A DNA stretch of 61,125 bases, taken from the NCBI GenBank assembly GCA_021323735.1, contig JAJPKM010000050.1:1-61125 (forward strand). Reading direction: 5' to 3'. The position numbers and the translations under genes are program-made. The notes beneath the pieces are model-generated. The model made no database searches. It saw nothing but the letters and a program-made list of their open reading frames with translations, and was not told the origin of the DNA. Positions 35,414 to 43,585 of this stretch are shown here, in pieces. Positions within the stretch are counted from its first letter, which is position 1. Every line of letters starts with the position of its first letter. The DNA comes from Gammaproteobacteria bacterium. Its GTDB lineage: Bacteria > Pseudomonadota > Gammaproteobacteria > Steroidobacterales > Steroidobacteraceae.

Positions 35414-36604
35414 TCAACTGGAAAGGACGCGCCGCTGTCCCGCTGCATGGAACTCGAGTATGGCGGCCACCACCGCTTCCAGTTGTTCCCGCGTCAATTC
35501 CGGGTAGATGGGCAGGGCCAACGTTTCCCGCGCGGCACGCTCGGATTCCGGAAAATCGCCGGGTGCGTGCTTCAAATAGGCGAAACACTGCTGCAAGTGC
35601 AGCGGAACCGGATAGTAGATCTCGGTGCCGATGCCGCGCGCCGTCAGGAAATCCCTCAGCGCGTCCCGATTGGCGACACGCACGACGTATTGATTGAAGA
35701 TGTGCCGGCCGTGGCCGGCCGCCTGCGGCGTCACGATCCGGTTGCCCATGCCGGCGGCGGCGAACGCCGCGTCGTAAAAAGCGGCATTGCGCTGACGCCC
35801 TTCAGTCCAGCCGTCCAGGTACTTCAATTTGACGCGCAGCACGGCGGCTTGCAGCTCATCGATTCTGAAGTTGCCGCCGATCACCGAATGGAAGTACTTG
35901 GGCTTGCCGCCGTGCACGCGCATCACGCGCATGCTTTCGGCAAGCTGCGCATCGTTGGTCGTGCACAATCCGGCGTCGCCGAAAGCGCCGAGATTCTTGC
36001 TGGGGAAAAATGAAAAGCAGCCGATATCGCCGATGGACCCTACGCGGGTGCCTTGGTATTCGGTGCCGATGGCCTGTGCCGCATCCTCGATGACCTTCAA
36101 GCGATGCGCCTTGGCAATCGCCATCAAGGGCTGCATGTCGGCCGACTGGCCGTAGAGATGCACCGGCATCAGCGCCTTGATCCGGCCGCCGGTCGCCCGA
36201 TTGCGCAGCTCCCCTCCTTGAACGTGGCACTGCCGATCCACGAAATCCTGAACCGCGGCGGGCGACAGGTTGAATGAGACAGGGTCAATGTCGCAGAACA
36301 CGGGACGAGCGCCCAGCCGGGCGATGGTCCCCGCGGTGGCGAAGAAGGTGAAGGGCGATGTAATAATTTCATCGCCCGCGCCCACCTCGAGCGCCATCAG
36401 TGCCAGCAGCAGGGCATCGGTGCCCGAGGAGACTCCGATGCCGGCCGACGAGGCACAGTACCGCGCCACCTCCGCCTCCAGCGCCAGGACATGCTCTCCC
36501 AAGATGAACCGCTGGCTTGCGCACACCTGCTCGATGATGGGCATGACCTCGGAACGAATCTGCGCGTATTGGGCCTTAAGATCGAGTAATGGAACGTTTG
36601 TCAT
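35414..36604 (-). CDS. DegT/DnrJ/EryC1/StrS sugar aminotransferase
   Basis: The 396-residue PLP enzyme transfers an amino group to a nucleotide-linked keto-sugar for polysaccharide or O-antigen synthesis. Recognisable parts: SSGTDALLLALMAL, TSPFTFFATAGTI, the PLP-binding DAAQ after VIED, and the Schiff-base Lys in FFPSKNLGAFGDAG. The sugar substrate cannot be told from sequence. It is convergent with glrR and divergent from the polyprenyl sugar transferase gene 176 bp away, with which it probably acts. Confidence 0.92.
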   Translation of the reverse strand: MTNVPLLDLKAQYAQIRSEVMPIIEQVCASQRFILGEHVLALEAEVARYCASSAGIGVSSGTDALLLALMALEVGAGDEIITSPFTFFATAGTIARLGARPVFCDIDPVSFNLSPAAVQDFVDRQCHVQGGELRNRATGGRIKALMPVHLYGQSADMQPLMAIAKAHRLKVIEDAAQAIGTEYQGTRVGSIGDIGCFSFFPSKNLGAFGDAGLCTTNDAQLAESMRVMRVHGGKPKYFHSVIGGNFRIDELQAAVLRVKLKYLDGWTEGRQRNAAFYDAAFAAAGMGNRIVTPQAAGHGRHIFNQYVVRVANRDALRDFLTARGIGTEIYYPVPLHLQQCFAYLKHAPGDFPESERAARETLALPIYPELTREQLEAVVAAILEFHAAGQRRVLSS

Positions 36605-36780
36605 CTGCCAAGAATATCATTGCCGCAAAGATCACCGGGCCCCCGGAGGGGCCGTATTTTTACTTTTGTAGATCGAGATCACGCATAATCCCTGAAATTC
36701 GCCGATAATACCGCGTGATCATGTCGCCTTGAATCGAGACCGAAAATAGAGGCACAGACGTACGCCCCAACGGATTGAAG

Positions 36781-38184
36781 ATGACCCAACCGGTCCTGCT
36801 CAAGCAAAGTTTTCTCATCGCGATAATGACCGGCATCCAGGCGTTGGTGCCCGCCGTGATGGCAGTGGCCTCGCTATACGCGACCATCATCTTTTTCGGC
36901 GGCCAATTCGATCCTTCTTCCGCCGCCATCGTCATCGTGGGTGTGCTGTGCCTGTTCCTGGTTCAGCCGCCGCGCGAGGTCAGCACCCAGCTGACCTCGG
37001 CGCGACTTTCGGCAGTCGTCGATGTGATCCTGCGCTGGTTGCTCCTGCTCGCGGTGCTGCTCGCCGTCGGCTATGTCACCAAGTCGCTCAACGGCTATCC
37101 CCGGCATATTTTTCTCACCTGGGCGGCGGTAACCCCGGTGGTACTGGTGGCCACCACGCTGCTGATGCAGGAAGTCATGCGCCGCTTCCTGATGAATGCC
37201 TTCGATACCCGCAGCGCCATCGTCGCCGGATACAACACCAGCAGCTTGGAATTGGCGCGGCGCCTGAGGAGCAATCCCGGCATGCGCGTAGAAGTGACCG
37301 GTTTCTTCGACGACCGCAGCATGGATAGGCTCGGCATGGAAGACGACGTCAAACTCGTCGGCTCCTTGAGCGACATGGCGCAGTACGTAAAGACCAACCG
37401 CACCGATGTCATTTTCGTCGCCCTACCGATCCGCCATATCAAGCGCGTCATGAACTTGCTGGATGACCTGCGCGATACCACCGCATCCATCTACTACGTG
37501 CCGGATATTTTCGTCTTCGACCTGATCCAGGCGCGTTCGGGCGAGATCCACGGCATTCCCGTGGTGGCCATGTGCGAAACCCCCTTCTACGGCTATCGCG
37601 GCGTCGCCAAGCGGGTCACCGACGTCGGTTTCTCGCTGGCCATCCTGCTGATGTTGCTGCCCTTGCTGGTGGTCATCGCTATGGCGGTCAAACTCTCATC
37701 GCCGGGACCCATCATCTTCAAGCAGCGCCGCTACGGCTTGGATGGCAAGGAGATCGCGGTGTACAAATTCCGCACCATGCGCGTCACCGAGGACGGCGAG
37801 CGGATTCGTCAAGCCTCCAAGTACGACAGCCGCATCACGCGCGTCGGCGGCGTTCTGCGCCGAACATCGATGGATGAATTGCCGCAATTGATCAACGTGC
37901 TGCAGGGAAGAATGAGCCTGGTCGGCCCCCGGCCGCATGCCATCGCCCACAATGAGGAATACCGCAAGCTCATCAAGGGCTACATGGTTCGCCACAAGGT
38001 GTTGCCGGGTATCACCGGGCTTGCCCAGGTCAATGGCTGCCGCGGCGAGACCTCGAAACTGGAAGAGATGGAAGCGCGCGTGAACTACGATCTTGACTAT
38101 CTGCGACATTGGTCGCCCATGCTCGACATCAAGATCATTCTACTGACCATCGCCAAAGTGTTCCGCGACGAAAAAGCCTACTGA
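36781..38184 (+). CDS. Undecaprenyl-phosphate sugar-1-phosphate transferase, WcaJ type
   Basis: The 467-residue protein has four N-terminal membrane segments, a CoA-binding-like Rossmann region (FDTRSAIVAGYNTSSLEL), a fifth hydrophobic segment (about 285-305) and the C-terminal bacterial sugar transferase domain (SSPGPIIFKQRRYGLDGKE, YKFRTMRV, RRTSMDELPQLINVLQGRMSLVGPRP, PGITGLAQVNGCRGET). It loads the first sugar phosphate onto undecaprenyl phosphate to start an exopolysaccharide. ATG 36781 has GGA 6 nt upstream; a TTG two codons earlier is less likely. Its stop overlaps the convergent phosphopantetheinyl transferase gene by 7 bp. Confidence 0.93.
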   Translation: MTQPVLLKQSFLIAIMTGIQALVPAVMAVASLYATIIFFGGQFDPSSAAIVIVGVLCLFLVQPPREVSTQLTSARLSAVVDVILRWLLLLAVLLAVGYVTKSLNGYPRHIFLTWAAVTPVVLVATTLLMQEVMRRFLMNAFDTRSAIVAGYNTSSLELARRLRSNPGMRVEVTGFFDDRSMDRLGMEDDVKLVGSLSDMAQYVKTNRTDVIFVALPIRHIKRVMNLLDDLRDTTASIYYVPDIFVFDLIQARSGEIHGIPVVAMCETPFYGYRGVAKRVTDVGFSLAILLMLLPLLVVIAMAVKLSSPGPIIFKQRRYGLDGKEIAVYKFRTMRVTEDGERIRQASKYDSRITRVGGVLRRTSMDELPQLINVLQGRMSLVGPRPHAIAHNEEYRKLIKGYMVRHKVLPGITGLAQVNGCRGETSKLEEMEARVNYDLDYLRHWSPMLDIKIILLTIAKVFRDEKAY

Positions 38185-38852
38185 GCGCTGCCGCGCATCG
38201 CGATGCCGGTGGTCACGAACTCCTCGTGGAAGAGGTAACAGCCCTCGATCGGCAAGGAGCTGTGGCGCGCCAGGGCCAGGTCGCGGTTGGCGTGGATGAA
38301 GAATTTCCCCCGAACCGCGCCCCACATCGGTTCCACGGTGGCATCGTGAAAGTCCAAGCGTTCGCCGACCAGCGGGTACTGGCATTTGTAGAACGCCTCC
38401 TTGGCGGAAAATATCAGCGTTGCCGCGGCGGCTTGCTCCTCTTGCGGCAATGAGCGCAGCCAGGCCCTCTCCGGCGGGGTACAAATGCCGCGCCAAAGTT
38501 CCGGCTTGACGCTGCGCGCGAGCTCGGAGTCGATGCCGACGGCACTCAGGGACGCCTTCCTGGCCACCACCGCGGCGCAGAAGCCCGTGGTGTGCGTGAT
38601 GCTGCCCACCACGGCCTCGGGCCAGACAGGCTGGCGATCGGCCGCAGCCTGGACCGGAAAATCCACGATGCCGAATTGCGCCAGCAGCCGACGCGCGCAC
38701 AGCCGTCCGGCCGCGAATTCCTGCCGCCGGCTCTGCACCGCAGCCGGATAGAATTGCCGTTCATCCGGCAGCAGCTCTCGAGGATCGCCGGGTTCACGCA
38801 ATTCAGCGGCGAGCGCACCCGGCGGGAACAGTTCGCTCAAGCTCGTCGACAA
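38178..38852 (-). CDS. 4'-phosphopantetheinyl transferase, EntD-like
   Basis: The 224-residue enzyme transfers the phosphopantetheine arm of CoA to an acyl or peptidyl carrier protein. EntD-type motifs are in order: VGSITHTTGFCAAVV, AVGIDSE with the Mg-binding Asp/Glu, and TLIFSAKEAFYKCQYPL. The start is TTG 38852; no in-frame ATG lies nearby. It is divergent from the acyl-AMP ligase gene with 107 bp between. No carrier protein gene is seen in the window. Confidence 0.88.
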   Translation of the reverse strand: MSTSLSELFPPGALAAELREPGDPRELLPDERQFYPAAVQSRRQEFAAGRLCARRLLAQFGIVDFPVQAAADRQPVWPEAVVGSITHTTGFCAAVVARKASLSAVGIDSELARSVKPELWRGICTPPERAWLRSLPQEEQAAAATLIFSAKEAFYKCQYPLVGERLDFHDATVEPMWGAVRGKFFIHANRDLALARHSSLPIEGCYLFHEEFVTTGIAMRGSAQ

Positions 38853-38943
38853 GGTCGCGGGATTTATGGGGCGGCCCCTCGTATGGTCAACGCGTATATT
38901 GACAGAATGTCTTGGGAATCGGGCGTGGTCGGTCGCCGACCGC

Positions 38944-38952
38944 TGCTAGAAT
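38944..38952 (+). promoter_or_regulatory. Extended -10 at the acyl-AMP ligase start
   Basis: TGC-TAGAAT (38944-38952) is an extended -10, and the A of ATG 38960 is 8 bases beyond it, so a leaderless transcript is predicted. No Shine-Dalgarno is present. The core GCTAGAATGCGGC matches that before glrK at 31846. Confidence 0.5.
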
Positions 38953-38959
38953 GCGGCGC

Positions 38960-40294
38960 ATGAGTTCACTGTGGGAATGCGTCTCGTCCGGCCAAAGCGG
39001 CGGTATTTTTCACGGCCGCGAGGGATCCGTGGCGCTTGCGGACCTCGCCGGCAGTTCGATCCTCGGCGGCAAACTCGAATCGCTGCGCGGCCGAACGGTG
39101 GTGCTGGCACTGCGCGAGCAGCTCGGCACCGCCGTCGCACTGGTGGAGCTGGACGGGGTCGCCCGGCGGGTCGTGCTGTGCACGCCGGACCTGGGGCCCG
39201 ACCAACTCGACGGCGTGTACGCGGCCGCGGAGGCCGACGTGCTGCTGACCGAAGTCTGTGCTCAGCCCGTACCCGAAAATCTTCGGCGCCGGCGTTCGCA
39301 GGACACGGAGTGGATATTGCTCACCTCCGGTACGACAGGGCAGCCGAAACTGGTGCTGCACTCCTTCGACAGTCTCGCCGGCGCATTGCCCCGGCATCCG
39401 ACCTCCGTAAGACCCATGGTGTGGAGCACCTTCTACGACATACGCCGCTACGGAGGACTGCAGATTTATTTGCGCGCCGTTCTGTCTGCCTCACCGCTCG
39501 TCCTGTCCAGTGCCGGCGAACCGACCCGAGAATTTCTGGCGCGCGCCGGCGCCGCGGGCGTCACTCACATCTCGGGGACCCCCTCGCATTGGCGGCGCGC
39601 ACTGATGAGCGGCGATACCTCATTGATTGCACCGGAATACGTCAGGCTATCGGGTGAGGTCGCGGATCAGACGGTTCTGGACAACTTGCGGTCCGCTTAC
39701 CCGAACGCGCGCATTGCCCATGCGTTCGCCTCGACCGAAGCGGGCGTGGCCTTCGACGTGAATGATGGGCTCGCGGGCTTTCCGGCGACCCTGGTCGGGA
39801 ACGAGGGCGCTGCCATCGAAATGAAAGTGCAGGATGGCACGCTGTGGATTCGCTCCGGGCGTACCGCCGCCCGGTATCTGGGTGCCGATCCGGCGCCGCT
39901 GGCGGCGGGTGATCGTTACGTCGACACCGGCGACTTGGTCGAACTCATCGACGGCCGCTACTATTTTCGCGGCCGCCGGGGCGGGATCATCAATGTGGGG
40001 GGGTTGAAGGTGTACCCGGAAGAAGTCGAGTCGGTGCTCAATGCCGATCCTCGCGTGCGCATGTCGTTGGTCAAGGCGCGGCGCAATCCGCTGACCGGAT
40101 CGGTCGTCGTCGCGGAAGTCGTACTCTGCGATGCCGGAAGTTCCGTCGATGCCGAGCGCGCAGAAGCCGTCAAGAACGACCTGCTGAGCGCCTGCCGCCG
40201 TACCCTGCCCGCCCACAAGGTCCCGGCCGTGCTGCGCTTCGTGCCTGCCTTGGAGCTGAGCGCCGCCGGCAAGCTGGTGCGCCCCATTGCGTAA
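38960..40294 (+). CDS. AMP-dependent acyl/aryl-acid ligase
   Basis: The 444-residue ANL-superfamily enzyme activates a carboxylic acid with ATP. The P-loop-like A3 motif ILLTSGTTGQPK is clear, as are DTGDLVEL and RGGIINVGGLKVYPEEVE (hinge and C-terminal subdomain), with the catalytic Lys near the end (AAGKLVRP). It is shorter than typical acyl-CoA synthetases (about 500-550 residues), chiefly in the N-terminus. The next gene overlaps by 8 bp. Together with the phosphopantetheinyl transferase across the promoter it suggests loading of an acyl group onto a carrier protein. Confidence 0.85.
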   Translation: MSSLWECVSSGQSGGIFHGREGSVALADLAGSSILGGKLESLRGRTVVLALREQLGTAVALVELDGVARRVVLCTPDLGPDQLDGVYAAAEADVLLTEVCAQPVPENLRRRRSQDTEWILLTSGTTGQPKLVLHSFDSLAGALPRHPTSVRPMVWSTFYDIRRYGGLQIYLRAVLSASPLVLSSAGEPTREFLARAGAAGVTHISGTPSHWRRALMSGDTSLIAPEYVRLSGEVADQTVLDNLRSAYPNARIAHAFASTEAGVAFDVNDGLAGFPATLVGNEGAAIEMKVQDGTLWIRSGRTAARYLGADPAPLAAGDRYVDTGDLVELIDGRYYFRGRRGGIINVGGLKVYPEEVESVLNADPRVRMSLVKARRNPLTGSVVVAEVVLCDAGSSVDAERAEAVKNDLLSACRRTLPAHKVPAVLRFVPALELSAAGKLVRPIA

Positions 40295-41021
40295 CGTCGT
40301 CGTCACCGGCGGCAGCCGGGGCCTGGGACTTGCCATGTGCACTGCACTGGCAAGCGCGGGCTATCGCGTCATTGCCATCGCCCGCGGTCCAAGCCCCGAA
40401 CTCAACGCTGCGACAGCCCAGACGGCGCAGAACGCCCAAGGCGCCATTGAATTCAAGGCATGCGACCTCTCGGACTTGACCTTGATCGCGCCGCTGGTGC
40501 GCGCCATACGGGCCGACTTCGGGCCCGTCTATGGCCTGGTCAACAACGCGGGACTGGGCACCAGCGGCATTCTCGCGAATATGCGTGACCGAGACATCGA
40601 GCGCCTGGTCCGCCTGAACACCGTATCGCCCATGGTGCTGACCAAGTATGTGCTCAAGTCCATGATGTCCGCGCGCGAGGGTCGGATCATCAATATGGCC
40701 TCCATCGTCGCCGCCACCGGCTACAGCGGCCTATCCGTATACAGCGCCACCAAGGCCTCCTTGATCGGCTTTACGCGCTCTCTGGCGCGCGAGGTGGGAG
40801 AGCTGGGTATCACGGTGAATGCGCTGGCGCCCGGCTTCATCGACACCGAGATGACGCAGGAGCTGAACGAGGCACAGCGGGACAAAATTGCGCGGCGTAG
40901 CGCCCTGAAGCGCATGCCGCAGCCGGCCGATGTGGCGCGCAGCGTGGAGTTTCTCTTGGGGGAAGGCGGCCGCAATATCACCGGTACCGTCATCACCATC
41001 GATGCGGGGAATACCGCTTAA
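40287..41021 (+). CDS. SDR-family 3-oxoacyl-ACP reductase-like
   Basis: The 244-residue short-chain dehydrogenase has the cofactor motif VVVTGGSRGLGLAM, NNAGLGTSG, the catalytic Ser/Tyr/Lys (MASIVAATGYSGLSVYSATKAS) and the FabG-type ending GTVITIDAGNTA. It probably reduces a 3-oxoacyl thioester with NAD(P)H. The start is TTG 40287, overlapping the ligase stop; no other start would retain the cofactor motif. Translation is likely coupled. Confidence 0.88.
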   Translation: MRNVVVTGGSRGLGLAMCTALASAGYRVIAIARGPSPELNAATAQTAQNAQGAIEFKACDLSDLTLIAPLVRAIRADFGPVYGLVNNAGLGTSGILANMRDRDIERLVRLNTVSPMVLTKYVLKSMMSAREGRIINMASIVAATGYSGLSVYSATKASLIGFTRSLAREVGELGITVNALAPGFIDTEMTQELNEAQRDKIARRSALKRMPQPADVARSVEFLLGEGGRNITGTVITIDAGNTA

Positions 41022-41048
41022 CAATTCAAGCCATCTTTATCAAGCGCG

Positions 41049-41702
41049 TTACCCGACTCGACGCCCGCGTAAAACCGCCAAACTACCCAGCAACAATGTC
41101 AGGGCACTCAACGCCGAGACTGGGTCGATCTCCGGCGCGTACGTGACTGAGCTTACCGTGAGTTGGTCGACGAACGTCGCGGCAGCGCCGGTTCCGGATA
41201 CCACCATGTGGCCAAGGGTGTCCAGGAACCCGAAGGTATCGGTAGTTGAAAATGCAACCTTGTCGACACCGTCGATATTCAGCCCGCTGAAATGATCCCC
41301 GCCGAAACCTGGATAGTTCTCCGTGACACTCTTCACCAAGGTCGTGCCCCGGTATCCGGACACGACCGTCGTATAGTTATCGAACGAGCCCAGGCCCGTT
41401 TCACCTGAAACCAGGACCTGATAGTCAACGCCGCTGAGGTCAAAGAGACCTGCATGGCCAAATTCAACGATGGAGGCGGCTGGGCTCGTCAAATAATAGA
41501 TGGCCGCATCCGGTCCGCTGTTGACAGCCTGGTTGGCACCTGTCCCCCAATCAAATCCGCTGTAGCCGGCAGGCACGGGGCCGGCCGGAAGATTGGCACC
41601 GAAATCGATCGTCTGCGAGCCGGCGAAGGCGGCAGAGGGGGCGAAAAAAAAGAGCAGCGTTGCCACGGAAACGGCGGCGGCTGCGATGCGACGAGTTTCC
41701 AT
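41049..41702 (-). CDS. Secreted PEP-CTERM-like protein
   Basis: The 217-residue product has a signal peptide (AVSVATLLFFFAPSAAFAGS) and a beta-rich body. The C-terminus is APEIDPVSALSALTLLLG... followed by an Arg-rich end (RGRRVG). This is the tripartite exosortase-sorting layout: short motif, membrane helix, basic tail, in the PEID variant. An exosortase should exist elsewhere in the genome, as none is in the window. The polyprenyl sugar transferase and sugar aminotransferase upstream fit the usual link with exopolysaccharide. ATG 41702 has GGGAGGGA upstream. Confidence 0.8.
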   Translation of the reverse strand: METRRIAAAAVSVATLLFFFAPSAAFAGSQTIDFGANLPAGPVPAGYSGFDWGTGANQAVNSGPDAAIYYLTSPAASIVEFGHAGLFDLSGVDYQVLVSGETGLGSFDNYTTVVSGYRGTTLVKSVTENYPGFGGDHFSGLNIDGVDKVAFSTTDTFGFLDTLGHMVVSGTGAAATFVDQLTVSSVTYAPEIDPVSALSALTLLLGSLAVLRGRRVG

Positions 41703-41784
41703 TTGATTCCCTCCCTTAAGAGGCTATTAAGGTGAGTTCTCGATACCTGGCCTACGGCAAATCCATAAGCCGTGTCATACGCGA

Positions 41785-41813
41785 TATATATTCTTACTCA
41801 CCGCTTGTGTCGA
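41785..41813 (-). promoter_or_regulatory. Promoter of the PEP-CTERM-like gene
   Basis: On the minus strand TCGACA (41813-41808), a 17-bp spacer, and TATATA (41790-41785) match sigma-70 elements. The leader to the ATG would be about 75 nt. Two TCGAGARATTTTG repeats (41810-41822, 41827-41839) lie over and just upstream of the -35. Confidence 0.5.
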
Positions 41814-41903
41814 GAAATTTTGTGTATCGAGAGATTTTGGCGGCGAATTTCCGCGTCACAGCAAAATCAACCCTCGAGAGTTTGAAATCCGTTGAGCTGC
41901 CAA

Positions 41904-41934
41904 GCGGCAAGCGGCGCACACCGCCGCTTGCCGC
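41904..41934 (-). terminator. 13-bp perfect hairpin after the di-haem gene
   Basis: GCGGCAAGCGGCG (41904-41916) pairs with CGCCGCTTGCCGC (41922-41934) around a 5-nt loop, 31 bp beyond the stop of the oxidoreductase gene. There is no U-tract on either strand, so it may stabilise the 3' end or block read-through. Confidence 0.5.
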
Positions 41935-41964
41935 CATCCGCGCTTGCGTCAGCGCCGGATCCAG

Positions 41965-43242
41965 CTACAGGGACTCGAGGAAAGTCAATAAGTCCTTCTT
42001 CTGCGCTTCCGTCAGATCGTGGAATCGCCGCACCACATGCTCGGCCTCGCCCTCGTGCCGCTCGATGGCGTTCTGCAGGCTCAGAGATCTTAAGTCATGC
42101 ATGAAACGCGGGCGCATCCGTAAACCCCACAGCGGGGCGGTACGCAATTTATTCGCCGTGTCCGCGGGACCTGCCTGCACGATGCCATCGCCGGTGCCGA
42201 TATCATGCAGGAGAAAATCGCTGTACGGATGAATGATCTTGTTTCCCAGGGCCGCGGGCACGGTAAATGTCCCACCGTCGATGATGGTGCCGGGCTGGGC
42301 GGTGGTGATATTGGCGACATGGCAGGCGGCGCAGCCAATACGATCGAATAGGCGGTCACCCGACTGGGCGGACTGGGTTGCCGCCAATGTGGCGTCGCGC
42401 GGCGGCACTTGGGTGCCGCGGACGAACTGTGCGAAGTGATCGATGTCGGCCATACCGATATCGTCCGGGACATCCTCCGGATCCGCCGTGACCTTGCCGA
42501 TGGTGGTCTCGTCCTTGGGCCGCAGCCGGTTCGTGACGCCCATTTCGTTCAAATACGCATCGCCGATGAAGGACAGCAGACTGCTGTGCTGGTCCTTCCA
42601 GCCGAAGCGGCCGATACGCGTTTGACCCGGCGCCTCGAGTACGGGGACCTCGATGGCCTCGCCATGAATCCGGCCGCCGCTGGCCTGGGGTTGCGCTGCG
42701 GCTATCGCCTGCAATGTGCTGTCATCGATCGCCTCGACAAAGCCGTCGCCGAGGGTGTTGAGGGCAGCCCGCAACGCGCGGATGTTTTCCGTCACGGGGA
42801 TGTGTTCCTGCGCCTCGGGTACCACGGCCCTGTCGTTGACGAGAGATCGGCCGGTGATGGTGGCGGCGCCGTCGTTGATCGGCACCGTCGGATTGACGAA
42901 GTTGCCGTTGGCATCGAGGTGTCCCACCCGCAGTTCGGTGAACTGGCTCGATCCGCCGGTCACCGGATTCTGATGGCATTCGGCGCATGCCCGGCCGTTG
43001 AATACCGGGCCTAAGCCGGTGGTGATATCGTGCTGCGTTTCATAGATCTGTTGGTCGAGGGCGAAACTATCGCCGCTTGGCTCGGCAATCCCGTTGCTCA
43101 CACTCTTCGAGCCGGGAGCCTTCACCAGCGTCGGGGTAGCAAAACCGGCCGGTGCTTCGGTGGCCGGTTGCGGTGCCGCCGCCCACAGCGGCAACTGCAG
43201 GCCGATGGCCGAAATCAAAACAGCAGTGAGTCTCAGCTTCAT
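41965..43242 (-). CDS. Secreted di-haem oxidoreductase (DHOR, DUF1111 family)
   Basis: The 425-residue exported protein has a signal peptide (MKLRLTAVLISAIGLQLPLWAAA) and two haem c sites, CAECHQN (about residue 85) and CAACHVAN (about 303), in the layout of the di-haem oxidoreductase family that resembles bacterial cytochrome c peroxidases. The C-terminus TAPLWGLRMRPRFMHDLRS is a family signature, with a Met that could be an axial ligand. The electron donor and substrate are unknown. ATG 43242 has GGGAGGG upstream. Its 183-bp upstream region contains several CTGTCAT repeats (43367-43455), so expression is probably PhoB-dependent. Confidence 0.87.
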   Translation of the reverse strand: MKLRLTAVLISAIGLQLPLWAAAPQPATEAPAGFATPTLVKAPGSKSVSNGIAEPSGDSFALDQQIYETQHDITTGLGPVFNGRACAECHQNPVTGGSSQFTELRVGHLDANGNFVNPTVPINDGAATITGRSLVNDRAVVPEAQEHIPVTENIRALRAALNTLGDGFVEAIDDSTLQAIAAAQPQASGGRIHGEAIEVPVLEAPGQTRIGRFGWKDQHSSLLSFIGDAYLNEMGVTNRLRPKDETTIGKVTADPEDVPDDIGMADIDHFAQFVRGTQVPPRDATLAATQSAQSGDRLFDRIGCAACHVANITTAQPGTIIDGGTFTVPAALGNKIIHPYSDFLLHDIGTGDGIVQAGPADTANKLRTAPLWGLRMRPRFMHDLRSLSLQNAIERHEGEAEHVVRRFHDLTEAQKKDLLTFLESL

Positions 43243-43409
43243 CACATTTCCCTCCCAGAATCCCATTCGTTACGGTTTCATTGCATACGGCGAGCAACTA
43301 GACGCCGATGACGTTTATTAAAGACTGGGAGGGAATGCGCTTTATTCCGGTGGCGCGATTTGATTTGATGACAGTTGAACGACGTCGTTCACTCCATGGT
43401 CGGCAGTGA

Positions 43410-43455
43410 AATTATTACAGACGCGATGACAGTTGGGATGACAGTGCGATGACAG
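43410..43455 (-). promoter_or_regulatory. Multi-copy Pho box before the di-haem oxidoreductase gene
   Basis: On the minus strand CTGTCAT occurs at 43455-43449, 43444-43438 and 43432-43426, separated by 4 and 5 nt, so the first pair is an exact PhoB 7-4-7 site. A fourth CTGTCAT lies at 43374-43368. An AT-rich TGTAATAATTT (43419-43409) supplies a -10 at 8-10 nt after the third copy, as in the phoB promoter. The leader to ATG 43242 would be about 165 nt. The rest of the 43243-43585 gap holds no gene I can support. Confidence 0.75.
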
Positions 43456-43585
43456 CGGTGTGCCCTATCGAACCCTCAGGAAAGAGATCAAAGGCAAAGT
43501 CGTGCCGCAGCGAGATCCGACCTTCCTGGCACGGAAGGCCGGATCAAGCATTTGCCTTTATCTTGCGAACCGAATGTCCTCTCGA

